NCBI GenBank assembly: GCA_016874095.1
Contig: VGVH01000018.1
Coordinates: forward strand, 1-49,521
Reading direction: 5' to 3'
DNA: 49,521 bases
Origin: Gammaproteobacteria bacterium
Lineage (GTDB): Bacteria; Pseudomonadota; Gammaproteobacteria; Steroidobacterales; GCA-2729495
Position numbers and translations under genes: made by a program. Below the pieces are notes generated by a model, which worked only from the letters and a program-made list of their open reading frames with translations, was not told the origin of the DNA and did no database searches. Shown piece by piece: positions 23,817 to 35,900 of the stretch (position 1 is the stretch's first letter; each line of letters starts with the position of its first letter).

Positions 23817-26800
23817 CTAGCCTGATCGGCTGCCCGCCGCGCTCTGCCGCTGGCGCCGCAGCGCAGGCAGGCCCTCGGGCAGAGCTTGCGAGCGTGTCCG
23901 CTCGATCGCCGCCGCCATCCCCGCGATGGTCGGCGACTCGAAGAGCGCGATAAGCGGCAGCTCGACGTCGAAGGCGTCACGCACGCGCGCGATCAGGCGC
24001 GTCGCGAGCAGCGAGTGGCCGCCGAGGGCGAAGAAGTCCTCGTGGGAACCGATGGTCTGGCGATCGAGGACGCCACACCACAGTGCTGCCAGCTGCTCGA
24101 GCGACGCCGGCGGCAGGTCCGTGGGCTCCGGCATGCGGGCCCGAACTGATGCCCGCGCGGCGTCGAGCGCGGACCTGTCGAGCTTGCCGTTCGCTCGCCG
24201 CGGCAGGGCGTCCATCGGCACGAACTCCGCCGGGATCATCGATTCCGGCAGCCGCTCGCGCAGCGCGCGGCGCAGCTCACCCTCGTCCACTGCGCCAGCC
24301 GGCGCCACCCAGGCGAGCAGCCTGTCCGCACCATCAGCGCCGCAGGCGAGCGCCACGACCGCATCGGCGCAACCGCATTCCCGCAGCGCCAGTTCGATGT
24401 CCGCGGGCTCGATGCGGATGCCGCGCAGCTTGACCTGCCGGTCCCTGCGGCCGGCGTGCACCCAGTTGCCATCCGGCAGCCGGCGCAGCTGGTCACCGCT
24501 GTGGAAGGTCCGCAGGCCATGGTCAGCGCTGTCGTCCGCCGGATCGACGTAGCGGGCCAGCACGGCACTCTCGAAGACGAGCTCGCCCAGCCAGCCGTCG
24601 ACCCGGACGCCGGAGCCGGGCACCGGCCGGCCGACGGGCAGGCGCTCGCCGAGGATTTTCGTGTCGTGGTCCGCGAAGAACTGCAGCGCGGTCGTGCTCT
24701 CCGAGAGGCCAAGGCCGTTGACCAGCCGGGCACCGCGTCCGAACCGCAGCCGGAACAGATCGAAGTCGCTGCGTCGCGCCTCCTCGCCTCCCAGCACGAC
24801 CAGGCGCACGCGCGAAAGATCCTGGTCGCAGGTGACGCGACCGCCGAACAGATGCCGGTAGACCGTCGGCGTGAGGTGCAGCAGCGTCACGCCGGACTGC
24901 GCGATGCGATCGACGAGCTCGGGTCCCGACTCCGCGCCACGCAGATCCAGCACCTCGATGGCCGCTCCGGCCACGAGTGCGCCGAAGATGTCCTGCACAG
25001 CGGCGTCGTAGCCCAGTGCCGCAACCAGCGCCAGCCGATCGGCGGGTCCGATGCCGAGCTGCCTGCCCCAGGCACGCACATGCGCGAGCGCGCCGGCGTG
25101 CGTCTGTTCGATCGCCTTCGGCCGTCCCGTCGTGCCGGAGGTATGCAGGCGATAGGCGGGCCTGCTGCCATCGACGGGTCCGGGCGGCGGCTCGCCTCCT
25201 CTGGCAGCGACGAGCGGCGCGCGCGGCAACGCCAGCAGTTCCCGTTGCCGCGCCGCGGGTGCCCAGGGATCGAGGGGCGCGTAGTGGCCACCCGAGCGCA
25301 GCACGCCGAGCACGGCCGCAATCATCGGCGCGTCGTGCGTGGCATCGACCGCCACGGCGCCCGGCTCGCCACGCGCCGCAGCACGGATCGCCACCGCGAT
25401 CGCGCCGGCGCGCGACCACAGCTCCGCGTACGACCAGTCATGCCGGCCGTCGCTGACTGCCGGGGCGTCCGGTTGCTCCAGCACGCGGGCAGCAATGGCC
25501 GAGACCAGCGTCTCGCCCGGATCGGCCGCAGCAGGTTCCCATGCCGGTGGCCAGACTCGCTCGTGCTCGGCTGCGAGACGGCACCGCCATGACGGGCCTG
25601 CAAGCGGCAGGTCGGCAAGGCGCAGCGCTGCATCGGCAGCCACTCCGTGCAGCAGTTCGCCGTAGCTCTCGGCCAGCAGCGCGACGGTTCCGGCATCGAA
25701 GAGATCCGTGTCGTACTCGATCCCGACTTCGAGCCCGCCGGCAGCCTCGATCACGCTCACGCTCAGTTCGTACTTCGCCGTGGCGCGGACGACGCCGATG
25801 CGCGATACGGCGAGGCCGTCGGGTGCGAACGCCTGGACCGGCTCGTTGTGGAAGTTGAACAGCACCTGGAAAAGTGGCGTGCGCGCGGGATCACGCACCG
25901 GCGACAGCGTCTCGACGATCTGCTCGAGCGGCACATCGCCACGCGACCAGGCGTCGAGCGTCACCGCCTTGGTCCGCTGCAGGATCTCGCTGAACCGCGG
26001 ATTCCCGCGCAGATCACCGCGCAGAGCCAGCGTGTTCACGAAAAACCCGACGAGTGGCTCGTGTTCCGGCCGCGGTCGGCCGGCATGCGGGATCCCGACC
26101 ACGAGGTCTTCATCGCCGCTCCAGCGCGCAAGCAGTGCCTGGAATGCGGCGAAGACTGCCATGAAGAGCGTCGCGCCCTCTGCCCTCGCGAGCTGGCGCA
26201 GCCGGCCGGTGGTTTCCGGCGGCACGTGCATCCCGAGGCGCGCACCGCGATGACGCTGGCGCACCGGCCGCGGATGATCGACTGGCAGGGCGATCGCCGG
26301 CGGCGCGCCGGCCAGGTGAGCACACCACCAGCGCAGTGCCTCGCCTCCGCTGCCCGCTGCGCGCTGCTGGTGCGCGACGTCCGCGTAACGGGTCGGCAGC
26401 GGCGACAAGTCCGGCGACTCGCCACGCCTCAGGGCAGCGTAGGCCGCAGCGAGGTCCCCGAGCAGCACCGACAGCGACCAGCCATCCGCGACGAGGTGGT
26501 GCACGACGACGAGCAGTGCAGCCTCGCTGCCTGACAGCTGCAGCACAGTCGCGCGCAGCAGCGGCCCGCGCTCGAGATCGAAAGGCAGCGCGACCCGCCG
26601 CGCGAGCTCGGCCTCCAGCGCGTCCTCGCGGATACCGGCCTGCTCGAGTACAACCGGCATGGCCGGCAGGATCACCTGTTCCGGCTCGCCGTCGGTCGCG
26701 CGGAACACCGTGCGCAGCGAGTCGTGCCGGTCGACGGCGTGGCGCAGCGCGGCTTGCAGCGCCGCCACGTCGAGCTGGCCGTTGATGCGCCAGGCAAGAT

Positions 26801-29800
26801 GCAGGTGCCAGGTACTCGTGCCCGGCTCGAGTTGCTCGAGGAACCACAGGCGACGTTGCTGCCAGGTGAGCGGCGCGCGCGTTCCGCGGGATCGCGCTGG
26901 AGCCGGTGCCGCCGTCGCCGGCACATCCGCGAGCAAGGCCCGGAGCGCGGCTACCGTCGGCCGCTCGAACACCGAGCGCAATGGCAAGGCACGGCCGAGC
27001 ATCGCCTCGACACGGGCGACGAAGCGCGCCGCCGCCAGCGAGTGCCCGCCCAGCGCAAAGAAGTCGGCGTGGATGCCGACCGGCGCGTCGATCGCCAGGA
27101 CGTCCTGCAGCGCCCGGCAGAGGGCCTCTTCTATCGCGTCACGCGGCGCAACGTGACCGGTCGCCTCACCCCACTGCGGCATCGGCAGCGCGCCGCGGTC
27201 GATCTTGCCGTTCGGGGTGAGCGGCAACGCATCGACCGGCACGATGGCCGCAGGCAGCATGTAGTCCGGCAGCATGCGGCGCAAAGCTTCACTCAGGACC
27301 GCAGCATCGAGGCGGGGGGCAACGACCCAGGCACAGAGCCGTTCGTCCCCCGGCGCCGGAGCGCGGATCGCGGCAGCAGCAGCCGCGACACCCGGCTGCG
27401 CGGCGAGCACTGCTTCGACCTCGCCCAGCTCGATGCGGAAACCGCGCAGCTTCACCTGACCGTCGTTCCGTCCCAGCAGCTCCACCCGGCCGTCGCGGCG
27501 AAACCTGGCGCGATCGCCGCTGCGGTACGCGCGGCCGAGCTGCGGTACCTCGATGAAACGCTCCGCCGTGAGCTCCGGCCGTCGCCAGTAACCCGCTGCC
27601 ACGCCGGCACCGGCGATCGCGAGTTCGCCCACGATGCCCGCTGGCAGCGGCCGACCGGCGGCGTCGAGGCAGGCCAGGCTGGTGTTGGCTACAGGCCTGC
27701 CTATGTGCGGCGTGTCTGCGGCATCGAGCCGCGCGACGGTCGACCAGACGGTCGTCTCGGTCGGTCCATAGAGGTTCCACAGCGCGGCACCGCGTTCGGC
27801 GAGCGCACGTGCCAGCGTGGCGTCGAGAGCCTCGCCGCCGGACAGGATCCGCAACGGCGGACAGCCGCGCCAGCCGGCAGAGACGAGCGCCCGCCAGGTC
27901 GATGGCGTCGCCTGCATCACGGTCGGTGCGCAGGCGGCGATCAGCCGCGCGAGCGCCGCGGGATCGCGCGCCTCCCCGGCGCTGGCCAGAACGACTGTTG
28001 CGCCGGCGGCCAGCGGACCGAGCAGCTCGAGCACCGCGATATCGAACGACAGCGTGGTGACGGCAAGCCAGCGGTCGCCCGAACCGATCCCCGGCTCGTG
28101 CAGCATGCTCCGCAGGAAATTGACCACGCTTCCATGCCGCACCGGCACGCCCTTGGGTGTCCCGGTGCTGCCCGAGGTATACAACAGATAAGCGCCGTCA
28201 TCGCCGGACACCGCAGCCTCGCCGGCCGGCGCGAGCGCGCAATGGAGGGGCTGCAGGTCCTCGATGCAGAGCACGCGCCCGGCGAAGGCGGCATGGCGGT
28301 CGAGCAGGCGGCGGCTGGTGACGAGCAGGCTGCAGCCACTGTCCTCGAGCATGAAAGCCAGGCGGGCCGGCGGAAACGCCGGATCCAGCGGCAGGTAGGC
28401 GGCGCCAGCGCGCAACACGGCGAGCAGCGCCGCGACCATTTCCGGGCTGCGCTCGAGGCAGAGCCCGACGACGCTGCCGCGACCGGCTCCGGCGAGCCGC
28501 AGGCGGTCGGCCAGCATCGACGACCAGTCGAGCAGGTCGCGGTAACGCCAGCTCGCGTTCCCGCACTCGATGGCCATCGCATCAGGATCGCGCTGCCCGG
28601 CAGCCAGCACGAGGCCGTGCACGGTCGCGGACGGCTGAGGTGACGGTAGGTCCTGCGCCGCGGTGATGACCCGCGCTTCCTCGCCGAATGGCAGTTCGTC
28701 GACAGGCATGGCAGGAGCGGCGAGCGCCGCATCGATCAGCGCCGCATAGCGCCGCGCCAGCGTCGCGACCGTGTCGGCATCGAACAGCGCCGTCGCGTAT
28801 TCGAAGCCGAGCCACAGCTCGCCGGCGTACTCCGTTGCCGACAGCGTGAGGTCGAATTTGGCGGCATCCGGCGCATCGGTCTCGGCCGGCTCCACGACGA
28901 TGCCTGGCATGCGGCCGGCTTCCCAGGGCGAGTTCTGCAGGATGAACATCACCTGGAATACGGGCGCGTGGGCGAGGCTGCGCGGCGGCCGCAGCGCCTC
29001 GACCAGCCGCTCGAAGGGCAGGTCCTGGTGGTCCCATGCCGCCAGCGCGGTCGCGCGCACGGCCGCAAGCGCGGCGCGGAATCCCTCGTTGCCGTCGATA
29101 CGCGCACGCAGCGGCAGCGTGTTCGCGAAAAAGCCCGCGACCGGCTCGAGTTCGGTGCGTCGCCTGCCCGCGACCGGCGTGCCGATCACCAGGTCGTCCT
29201 GCCCGGCATGGCGCCTCAGCAGCAGCGCGAACGCCGTGAAGAGCACCATGAACGGCGTCGCGCCCTCCGCCACTGCAAACTCGTGGATGCGACGCACGGC
29301 GTCGCGCGGGAGGATGTGGGTCCACCGGCTGCCCTGCCAGGACTGCACCGGCGGACGCGGCCGGTCGGTGGGCAGGTCGATGAGCGGCGGCGCGCCGGCA
29401 AGAGCTTCGCGCCACCAGGCGAGTTGCCGCTCGAGCGCCGCACCGGTGAGCCACTCCCGCTGCCACACGGCGTAGTCGGCGTACTGGACGGTGAGTTCCG
29501 GAAGCGCGGACTCCCGGCCTTCGATGTCCGCCGCATACAACTCGGCCAGATCCCGGAACAGCACGCCGCTCGACCAGGCATCGCCGATTGCATGGTGCAT
29601 CAGGAGCACGAGCACGTGATCATCCGCCGCCGCGTCGATCAGCACGAAGCGGACGAGAGGGCCCGCGGCGAGCTCGAAGCGCTGCCGGGAAACGGCGGTT
29701 ATCGCCGCGCGCAGCGCGGCATCTCCCTCGACGCTGCGGCGCTCGAGCGGAACAGAAACGCAAGGCGACACCAGCTGCACCGGCTCCCCGTCGCGCGTGG

Positions 29801-29984
29801 CGATGCGCGTGCGCAGCGACTCGTGGCGCGCCACCAGCGCATCGAGCGCGCGCTCGAGCGCAGCGATGTCGAGCAAGCCCCGCAGCCGCACCGCGAGCCG
29901 CAAGGTATAGGCGCTGCCGGTGTCCTCGATCTGCTCGAGCAACCACAGCCGCTGCTGGGCCCATGAAACGGGAAAGACGCTCAA
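23817..29984 (-). CDS. Nonribosomal peptide synthetase, modules 5-6 (C-A-T-C-A-T)
   Basis: 2055 residues. Domain order: C (1-430; HHAIGDA at 130-136, where the usual last residue is Gly), A (450-935; A3 YTSGSTGTPKG), T (Ser982 in FFALGGHS), C (~1020-1430; HHLVADG), A (~1475-1925; HTSGTTGRPKA), T (Ser1991 in FFALGGHS). Specificity residues read by eye are D-I-L-Q-L-G-L-V-W for the first A domain, nearly the classic glycine code, and D-A-Q-H-V-G-G-T-A for the second, which I cannot assign. No thioesterase, reductase or terminal condensation domain follows the last T domain. The TTG start overlaps the NRPS2 stop (TTGA) after GGGGAGA. It is the last synthetase of the assembly line. Confidence 0.93.
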   Translation of the reverse strand: MSVFPVSWAQQRLWLLEQIEDTGSAYTLRLAVRLRGLLDIAALERALDALVARHESLRTRIATRDGEPVQLVSPCVSVPLERRSVEGDAALRAAITAVSRQRFELAAGPLVRFVLIDAAADDHVLVLLMHHAIGDAWSSGVLFRDLAELYAADIEGRESALPELTVQYADYAVWQREWLTGAALERQLAWWREALAGAPPLIDLPTDRPRPPVQSWQGSRWTHILPRDAVRRIHEFAVAEGATPFMVLFTAFALLLRRHAGQDDLVIGTPVAGRRRTELEPVAGFFANTLPLRARIDGNEGFRAALAAVRATALAAWDHQDLPFERLVEALRPPRSLAHAPVFQVMFILQNSPWEAGRMPGIVVEPAETDAPDAAKFDLTLSATEYAGELWLGFEYATALFDADTVATLARRYAALIDAALAAPAMPVDELPFGEEARVITAAQDLPSPQPSATVHGLVLAAGQRDPDAMAIECGNASWRYRDLLDWSSMLADRLRLAGAGRGSVVGLCLERSPEMVAALLAVLRAGAAYLPLDPAFPPARLAFMLEDSGCSLLVTSRRLLDRHAAFAGRVLCIEDLQPLHCALAPAGEAAVSGDDGAYLLYTSGSTGTPKGVPVRHGSVVNFLRSMLHEPGIGSGDRWLAVTTLSFDIAVLELLGPLAAGATVVLASAGEARDPAALARLIAACAPTVMQATPSTWRALVSAGWRGCPPLRILSGGEALDATLARALAERGAALWNLYGPTETTVWSTVARLDAADTPHIGRPVANTSLACLDAAGRPLPAGIVGELAIAGAGVAAGYWRRPELTAERFIEVPQLGRAYRSGDRARFRRDGRVELLGRNDGQVKLRGFRIELGEVEAVLAAQPGVAAAAAAIRAPAPGDERLCAWVVAPRLDAAVLSEALRRMLPDYMLPAAIVPVDALPLTPNGKIDRGALPMPQWGEATGHVAPRDAIEEALCRALQDVLAIDAPVGIHADFFALGGHSLAAARFVARVEAMLGRALPLRSVFERPTVAALRALLADVPATAAPAPARSRGTRAPLTWQQRRLWFLEQLEPGTSTWHLHLAWRINGQLDVAALQAALRHAVDRHDSLRTVFRATDGEPEQVILPAMPVVLEQAGIREDALEAELARRVALPFDLERGPLLRATVLQLSGSEAALLVVVHHLVADGWSLSVLLGDLAAAYAALRRGESPDLSPLPTRYADVAHQQRAAGSGGEALRWWCAHLAGAPPAIALPVDHPRPVRQRHRGARLGMHVPPETTGRLRQLARAEGATLFMAVFAAFQALLARWSGDEDLVVGIPHAGRPRPEHEPLVGFFVNTLALRGDLRGNPRFSEILQRTKAVTLDAWSRGDVPLEQIVETLSPVRDPARTPLFQVLFNFHNEPVQAFAPDGLAVSRIGVVRATAKYELSVSVIEAAGGLEVGIEYDTDLFDAGTVALLAESYGELLHGVAADAALRLADLPLAGPSWRCRLAAEHERVWPPAWEPAAADPGETLVSAIAARVLEQPDAPAVSDGRHDWSYAELWSRAGAIAVAIRAAARGEPGAVAVDATHDAPMIAAVLGVLRSGGHYAPLDPWAPAARQRELLALPRAPLVAARGGEPPPGPVDGSRPAYRLHTSGTTGRPKAIEQTHAGALAHVRAWGRQLGIGPADRLALVAALGYDAAVQDIFGALVAGAAIEVLDLRGAESGPELVDRIAQSGVTLLHLTPTVYRHLFGGRVTCDQDLSRVRLVVLGGEEARRSDFDLFRLRFGRGARLVNGLGLSESTTALQFFADHDTKILGERLPVGRPVPGSGVRVDGWLGELVFESAVLARYVDPADDSADHGLRTFHSGDQLRRLPDGNWVHAGRRDRQVKLRGIRIEPADIELALRECGCADAVVALACGADGADRLLAWVAPAGAVDEGELRRALRERLPESMIPAEFVPMDALPRRANGKLDRSALDAARASVRARMPEPTDLPPASLEQLAALWCGVLDRQTIGSHEDFFALGGHSLLATRLIARVRDAFDVELPLIALFESPTIAGMAAAIERTRSQALPEGLPALRRQRQSAAGSRSG

Positions 29985-32900
29985 GGCGCGCTCTCCCCGC
30001 GCCGCTCCAGTCGTCGCACGGGCGGCAGCGCGCAGGCGCTGCCTGCGCGAGAGGTCCGGATGGCCTCCGCCATTGCGGCGAGCGTGGGCGTATCGAAGAT
30101 CGTCGCGAGCGGCAGCTCGACAGCGAAGATGTCGCGTACGCGCGCAACGAGACGTGCAGCAAGCAGCGAATGGCCGCCGAGCGCGAAAAAGTCACCCTCG
30201 GCCGGCACGGGACCGCAGCCGAGCAGTTCTTCCCATAGCTCGGCCAGCCGCCCGAGCGCCGGTGTCGCCAGCGCAACGGCGGGAGCCGTCCGCCCCGGCG
30301 GCGCGTGCAGCGCGCCGGAATCAAGCTTGCCGTTGGGCCGGCGCGGCAGTTCGGCGAGCTGGATGAATCGGGTCGGCACGCTCACCGCCGGCAGCCGCCC
30401 GCGCAAGGCTGCGCGCAGCGCTGGCTCGTCGATGGCAGCTGCCGTCACGACCCAGGCGACGAGCTGCGTTCCATCGCCGGCTGCCACGACGTCCACGAAC
30501 GCATCGCGCACGGTCGGAACCGAGCGCAGCGCAGCTTCCACCTCCGATGGCTCGATACGGATGCCGCGCAGTTTCAGCTGACGATCGAGCCGCCCGGCGT
30601 GGGCCCAGTGACCGTCGCTCAGCCGCCGCAGGCGGTCCCCGGTGCGCAGCTCCCGCAACGGCGGCGAACCCGCATAGCGTGCGATCCGCTCGCCGCCGAG
30701 CACCAGCTCGCCACACCAGCTCTCGCGGCCGTCACTGTCCTCGACTCTCAGTAGCGTGCCGGGTACTGCGCTGCCGACGGGCAGTCGCTCACCGGCGATA
30801 CGGGTGTCGTGGTCCGCGAAGAACTGCAGCGCCGTCGTGCTCTCGGTGAGTCCGAGCCCGTTGACCAGGCGGGCGCCGCGCGCGAAGCATCGGCAGAAAA
30901 GCTCGAAGTCGCTGCTGAGCGCCGCTTCCCCGCCGAGCACGACCAGCCGCACGGTCGGCACTGCCGCTGCGGCCTCGCCCGCGAAGAGATGTCGCAGCAG
31001 CGTCGGGGTGAGGTGCAGGACGGTCACGCCGGCGGCGGCGAGGCGCTCGACGATCCCGACCGGGGAAGACGCCCGCAGGTCGACGACCTCGAGGCAGGCG
31101 CCGCTGGTCAGAGCGCCGAAGATGTCCTGGGTGGCCGTATCGAAACCGAGCGCGGCGACGAGCGCCAGCCGGTCGGCCGGCGACAACGCGAGCTGCCGGC
31201 TCCAGGCGTGCGCATGGGCGGCAAGGCCAGCGTGCGTCTGCTCGACGCCCCGCGGCTCGCCGGTCGTGCCGGAGGTGTGCAGGCGATAGGCCGTCGCGCC
31301 AGGTGTCGGCGTCGGGCCATTCCACTGCGCCGTGCCACCAGCGATGATCACCGGCAGCACCGCACCGGCGAGCCGCCGCGCGACCTCAGCGTGCGCAGGA
31401 TCGGCGACGATGGCAGCGACGTCCCGCAGCAGTGCCTGCTGCCGCGCCGCCGGCAGCAACGGGTCGACCGGCACGTAGGCGCCGCCAGCCCTGAGCACAC
31501 CGAGGACAGCGGCCACCATGCCGGCATCGTGGCCGGCCAGCACGGCAATACCGGCTCCCGAGGGCAGGGCAGCAGCGATTGCGCCCGCCCGCCCCCACAG
31601 TTCCGCGTAGCTCCAGCACTGGCCGGCAGCAGCGACCGCCGGCGCCTGCGGCCGGGTGGCGACCTGGGCGGCGATCCGCTCGAGGACCGTGCCGCCCGCC
31701 GAACCGGTGACCGACGCAGCCGGCGCCGGCCAGACGCGTGCGCGCTCGGCGGCCAGCCTGCCGAGCGCCCGCGGCCCGCAGACGGGCAGGTCGCCCAGGG
31801 CCAGGCGACTGTCGGCCGCTGCCGCGTCGAGCAGGCTGACCAGGCCCTCGGCGAGATCCTCGATCGTTCCGGCATGGAAGAGATCTGTGTTGAAGGCGAA
31901 GCTCGCCGCAAGCGAGCCGCCCTCCTCGGCCACGTGCAGCGCCAGGTCGAACTTGACCGCTTCGCCCGTCAGCGGCTGCTCCTCGACGGACAGGCCGGAG
32001 AGCACCAGCGCTCGGCGCGGCTGGTTGTGCAGCACGAGCAGCACCTGCGCGAGCGGCTGGTGCGCGCGGCTGCGACGGGGCGCGGCGAGCTCGACCACCT
32101 GCTCGAACGGCAACTCCGCGTGCGCGAAGGCGTCGAGCATCGTGCGCCGCGCGCGACCGACGACGGCACCGAACGCGGGGTTGCCCGAGAGGTCACCGCG
32201 CAACGCCAGCATGTTGAGGAAGTAGCCGATCATCGGCTCGGTCGCGGTCGCCGCGCGGCCGGCAACCGGCGTGGCGATGACGAGATCCTCGTCTCCCGTC
32301 CAGCGCGCAAGCAGCGACTGGTATGCCGCGAGCAGCACCATGAAGAGCGTCGCATGCTCCTCTGCCGCGATCCGCCGCAGCGACGCCACGGTCGCGGCCG
32401 GGATGGTGAACCGGTGCCAGGCGCCGCGCGACGAGGCCACGACCGAGCGCGGCCGGTCGAGCGGCAGGTTCATCACCGCGGGCGCCCCGGCGAGCGCTGC
32501 GCGCCAGTAGCGACGTGCCGCATCGAGCTGCGATCCGCTGAGCAGGCCCTCCTGCCACTGCGCGTAATCGGCGTATTGCAGCGGCAGGGCGGGCAGCCGC
32601 GCGCCTTGCCCGGCGTAGGCCGCACCGATTTCGTGCGCGAGTATCCCGACGGACCAGCCATCCGCGATGGCGTGGTGCAGGACGACGAGCAGCACCGCCT
32701 CGGCTTCCCCGCAACGGGCAAGCAGGGCGCGCCAGAGCGGTCCGCGACCCAGATCGAAGGCCTGCGCCACGAAGACGGCAAGCGCCGCGTCGAGGGCAGC
32801 GCCGGGAGCAACATCTAGTCGCTGCAGCGTCGAGCCGCAGCCGGGTTCGATGAGCTGGAACGGCTCCCCCTCGTGCGCGAGGAAACGCGTGCGCAACGAT

Positions 32901-35900
32901 TCATGCCGGGCGGCGACGGCGGCAAATGCCCTTTCCAGCGCGGACTCGTCGACCGTGCCGCGCAGCCGCCAGGCAACCGGGATGTGCCACGCCGCGTTGC
33001 CCGGCTCCAGCTGGTCGAGGAACCAGAGCCGGCGCTGTTGTGGCGTCAAGGGAATCCGCGCCGGCCGTTCGACCGCGACGGCAGCAGGCGCCGCCGCTCG
33101 CGGTGCGCTGCGCAAGGCCGCGGCCAGCCCTGCGACGGTCGGCGCGTCGAACAACGCCCGCAGCGACAGCTCGCAGCCCAGGGTCTCGCGGATGCGCGCC
33201 ACGAGTCGTGCCGCGAGCAGCGAGTGGCCGCCGGCGGCGAAGAAGTCCGTGTGTACGCCCACCGGCCCGCCGCTGCCGAGCACATCGGCGTACAGCTCGG
33301 CCAGCAGCGCTTCGACCGGATCTCGTGGCGCGTCCGATCCCGCCGCCCCGCGCGACGGCGCCGGTGTAGCGAGCGCCGCGCGATCGATTTTTCCGTTCGG
33401 GCTGATCGGCAGGCGTGCCACGACAGCCACGACATCGGGCAGCGCGTACTGCGGCAACAGCGCGCGCAGCGCGGCGGCGAGGTCATCCGGCTGCAACAGG
33501 CAGCCCGGGCGGGGCTCGACCCATGCACAGAGCTGCCCGACGCCCTGCTCCTCGCGCGATTCCACGGCAGCCGCGGCGACACCCGGCAGCGCTGCCAGCG
33601 CCGACTCGACCTCGCCCAGCTCGAGGCGGAAACCGCGCCGCTTCACCTGGCTGTCGGCGCGGCCGAGCAGTTCCACGAGCCCGTCGGCGCGCAGTCGCGC
33701 ACGATCACCGCTGCGGTAGGCGCGGCCGATGCCGTCGACCTCGACAAACCGCAGCGCGCTCAAATCCGGCCGACGCCAGTAGCCGGCCGCGACACCGTCG
33801 CCGCCGATCAGCAGCTCGCCCACGGCACCGGTGGCAGCAGGTCGCAGCCGCTCGTCCACCACCGCCAGCCGCGCCTGCGGAAACGGCTGGCCCACCGGCA
33901 ACGGCCTGCGCAGATCCGGCACGCCTTCGAACCAGCTCGAGTCGATCGTCGCCTCGGCAACACCGTAGGTATTAAGCACCCGCGCATCCGGCCGGCAGAG
34001 CGCCTGCAGCGCGCGATACTCCTCCGCCTGCCAGCGTTCGGAACCGACCGCCACGAGCCGCAGTCCGTCCAGCCGCTCGCCGACCTGTCCGATCCAGGCG
34101 AGCAGTGGCCGCAGCACGGCTGGCACGAACTCCGCGACCGTCACACCGGCGAGCGCGATCAACGCGTGCAATGCCGGCGGATCAAGCAGCACTTCGCGGG
34201 GACAGAACACCAGCCTGCCGCCGGTCGCGAGAGCCCGCAGCCAGTCGCCGTTGAACACGTCGAAACTGCTGGCGGCCATCTGCAGGTGCACGTCCGCGGG
34301 TGTCAGCTGCCACGTATCGATCCAGCCTTCGACCGTCGCCGCGAGATTGGCATGCGTCACCACGACTGCCTTCGGCTCGCCGGTCGAACCGGAGGTATAG
34401 ACGAGACAGGCGGGATCGTCGGGCGCGACTTCGCTGGCAGGTGTGCCGCCGCCATCGCAGCCGTGCATGTCGACGCACTCCACGCCCGCGATCGCAGCAG
34501 CCGCGTCCGGCCCGGCAAGGATCAGCGCCAGCTCCGCGTCGCGCGCCAGCATGGCGAGCCTGGCCGGCGGCAGACCCGGGTCGAGCACGACATAGGCCGC
34601 GCCCGCGCGCAGCACCCCGAGCAGCGCGCTGACCAGCACGGGTTCGCGCGGCAGCAGCAGCCCGACGCGCTGGCCGCGCCCGATGCCGCGATCGGCGAGG
34701 CAGCGCATGACGCGAGACGCTTCCTCCTCGAGCCCGGCACGGGTCAGCACGGTATCGACGAGCTGCAACGCCGGGGCCTGGGGCCCGGACCGGGTGATCG
34801 CCGCGATGCGCTCCAGCACAGGCAAACGCGCGCCCTGGCCCGCGCGGCGACCATGCAGGATCGGCGACGTATCGGTGCCGTGCACCCTGAGCGCGGACAG
34901 ATGCCGGTGCGGCGACTCCATCGCGTCGTCGAGCAGCGCCTCCCAGGCGTCGGCCAGCGCGGCAACGGTCTCTTCGCGGAACAGATCCGTTGCGTACTCG
35001 AACACCAGTTCGAGGCCATCCGGAAAGTCGCCGACCGTGAGCGCGAGATCGAATGCGGCCACGCCATGATCGAGGAGCGGTCCGAGGCGGAGCTGCGCGG
35101 CGCCGACGCGCGCTGACCGCTGCGGCATGGTCACGAGATTGAAGAGCGTCTGGAAGACCGGCGCACGCGACAGGCTGCGCTCGGGCTCCAGCACGGCAAC
35201 CAGGCGTTCGAACGGCAGCTCGTGGTGCGCGAGCGCGCCTTCCACCGTCGCGCGCACGCGGGCGAGTATCTCGGTGAAAGACGGGTCGCCCGACAGCTCC
35301 GTGCGCAGCGCGAGGGTGTTCACGAACAGTCCGACCACGCCTTCCAGTTCGGCGCTCGGGCGCAGCGACACGGGCGTGCCGATGACGATGTCATTCCCGC
35401 CGGTGTAGCGGACCGCCAGCGATTTCAGCGCGGCGAGCAGGACGATGTAGGGCGTCGTGCCCGCATGTCGGGCGTACGCACGCAGCGCTCGCGCACGTCG
35501 AGGACCCCAGCTCCGGCGCAGCCAGGCGCCGCGGAAGCTCTGCTCCGGCGGACGCGGGTGATCGGTGGGCCACTCGATCGCTGCCGGTGCGCCGCGCAGG
35601 CGCCCGAGCCACCACCCGAGGTGGGCCTCCCCCGCGGTGGTACGCTGGCGCGCCGCGAACTGTGCATAGGTTGCAGCAGGTGGCGACCAGCGCAGCTCCT
35701 CGCCGCGGCCGAGTACAGCCGCAGCCTCGGCGATCTCGCGAAACAGGATGGCGTTCGAACCGCCGTCGGTCACCGCGTGATGCATCACGAGCACGATCTC
35801 GGCGGGGCAGCCGGCATCGAGGAACAGCGTCGCGCGCACCAGCGGGCCATGCGCGAGGTCGAAGGGCTCGCGCGCCAGCGCGATCCGGCGCACTTGCCGT

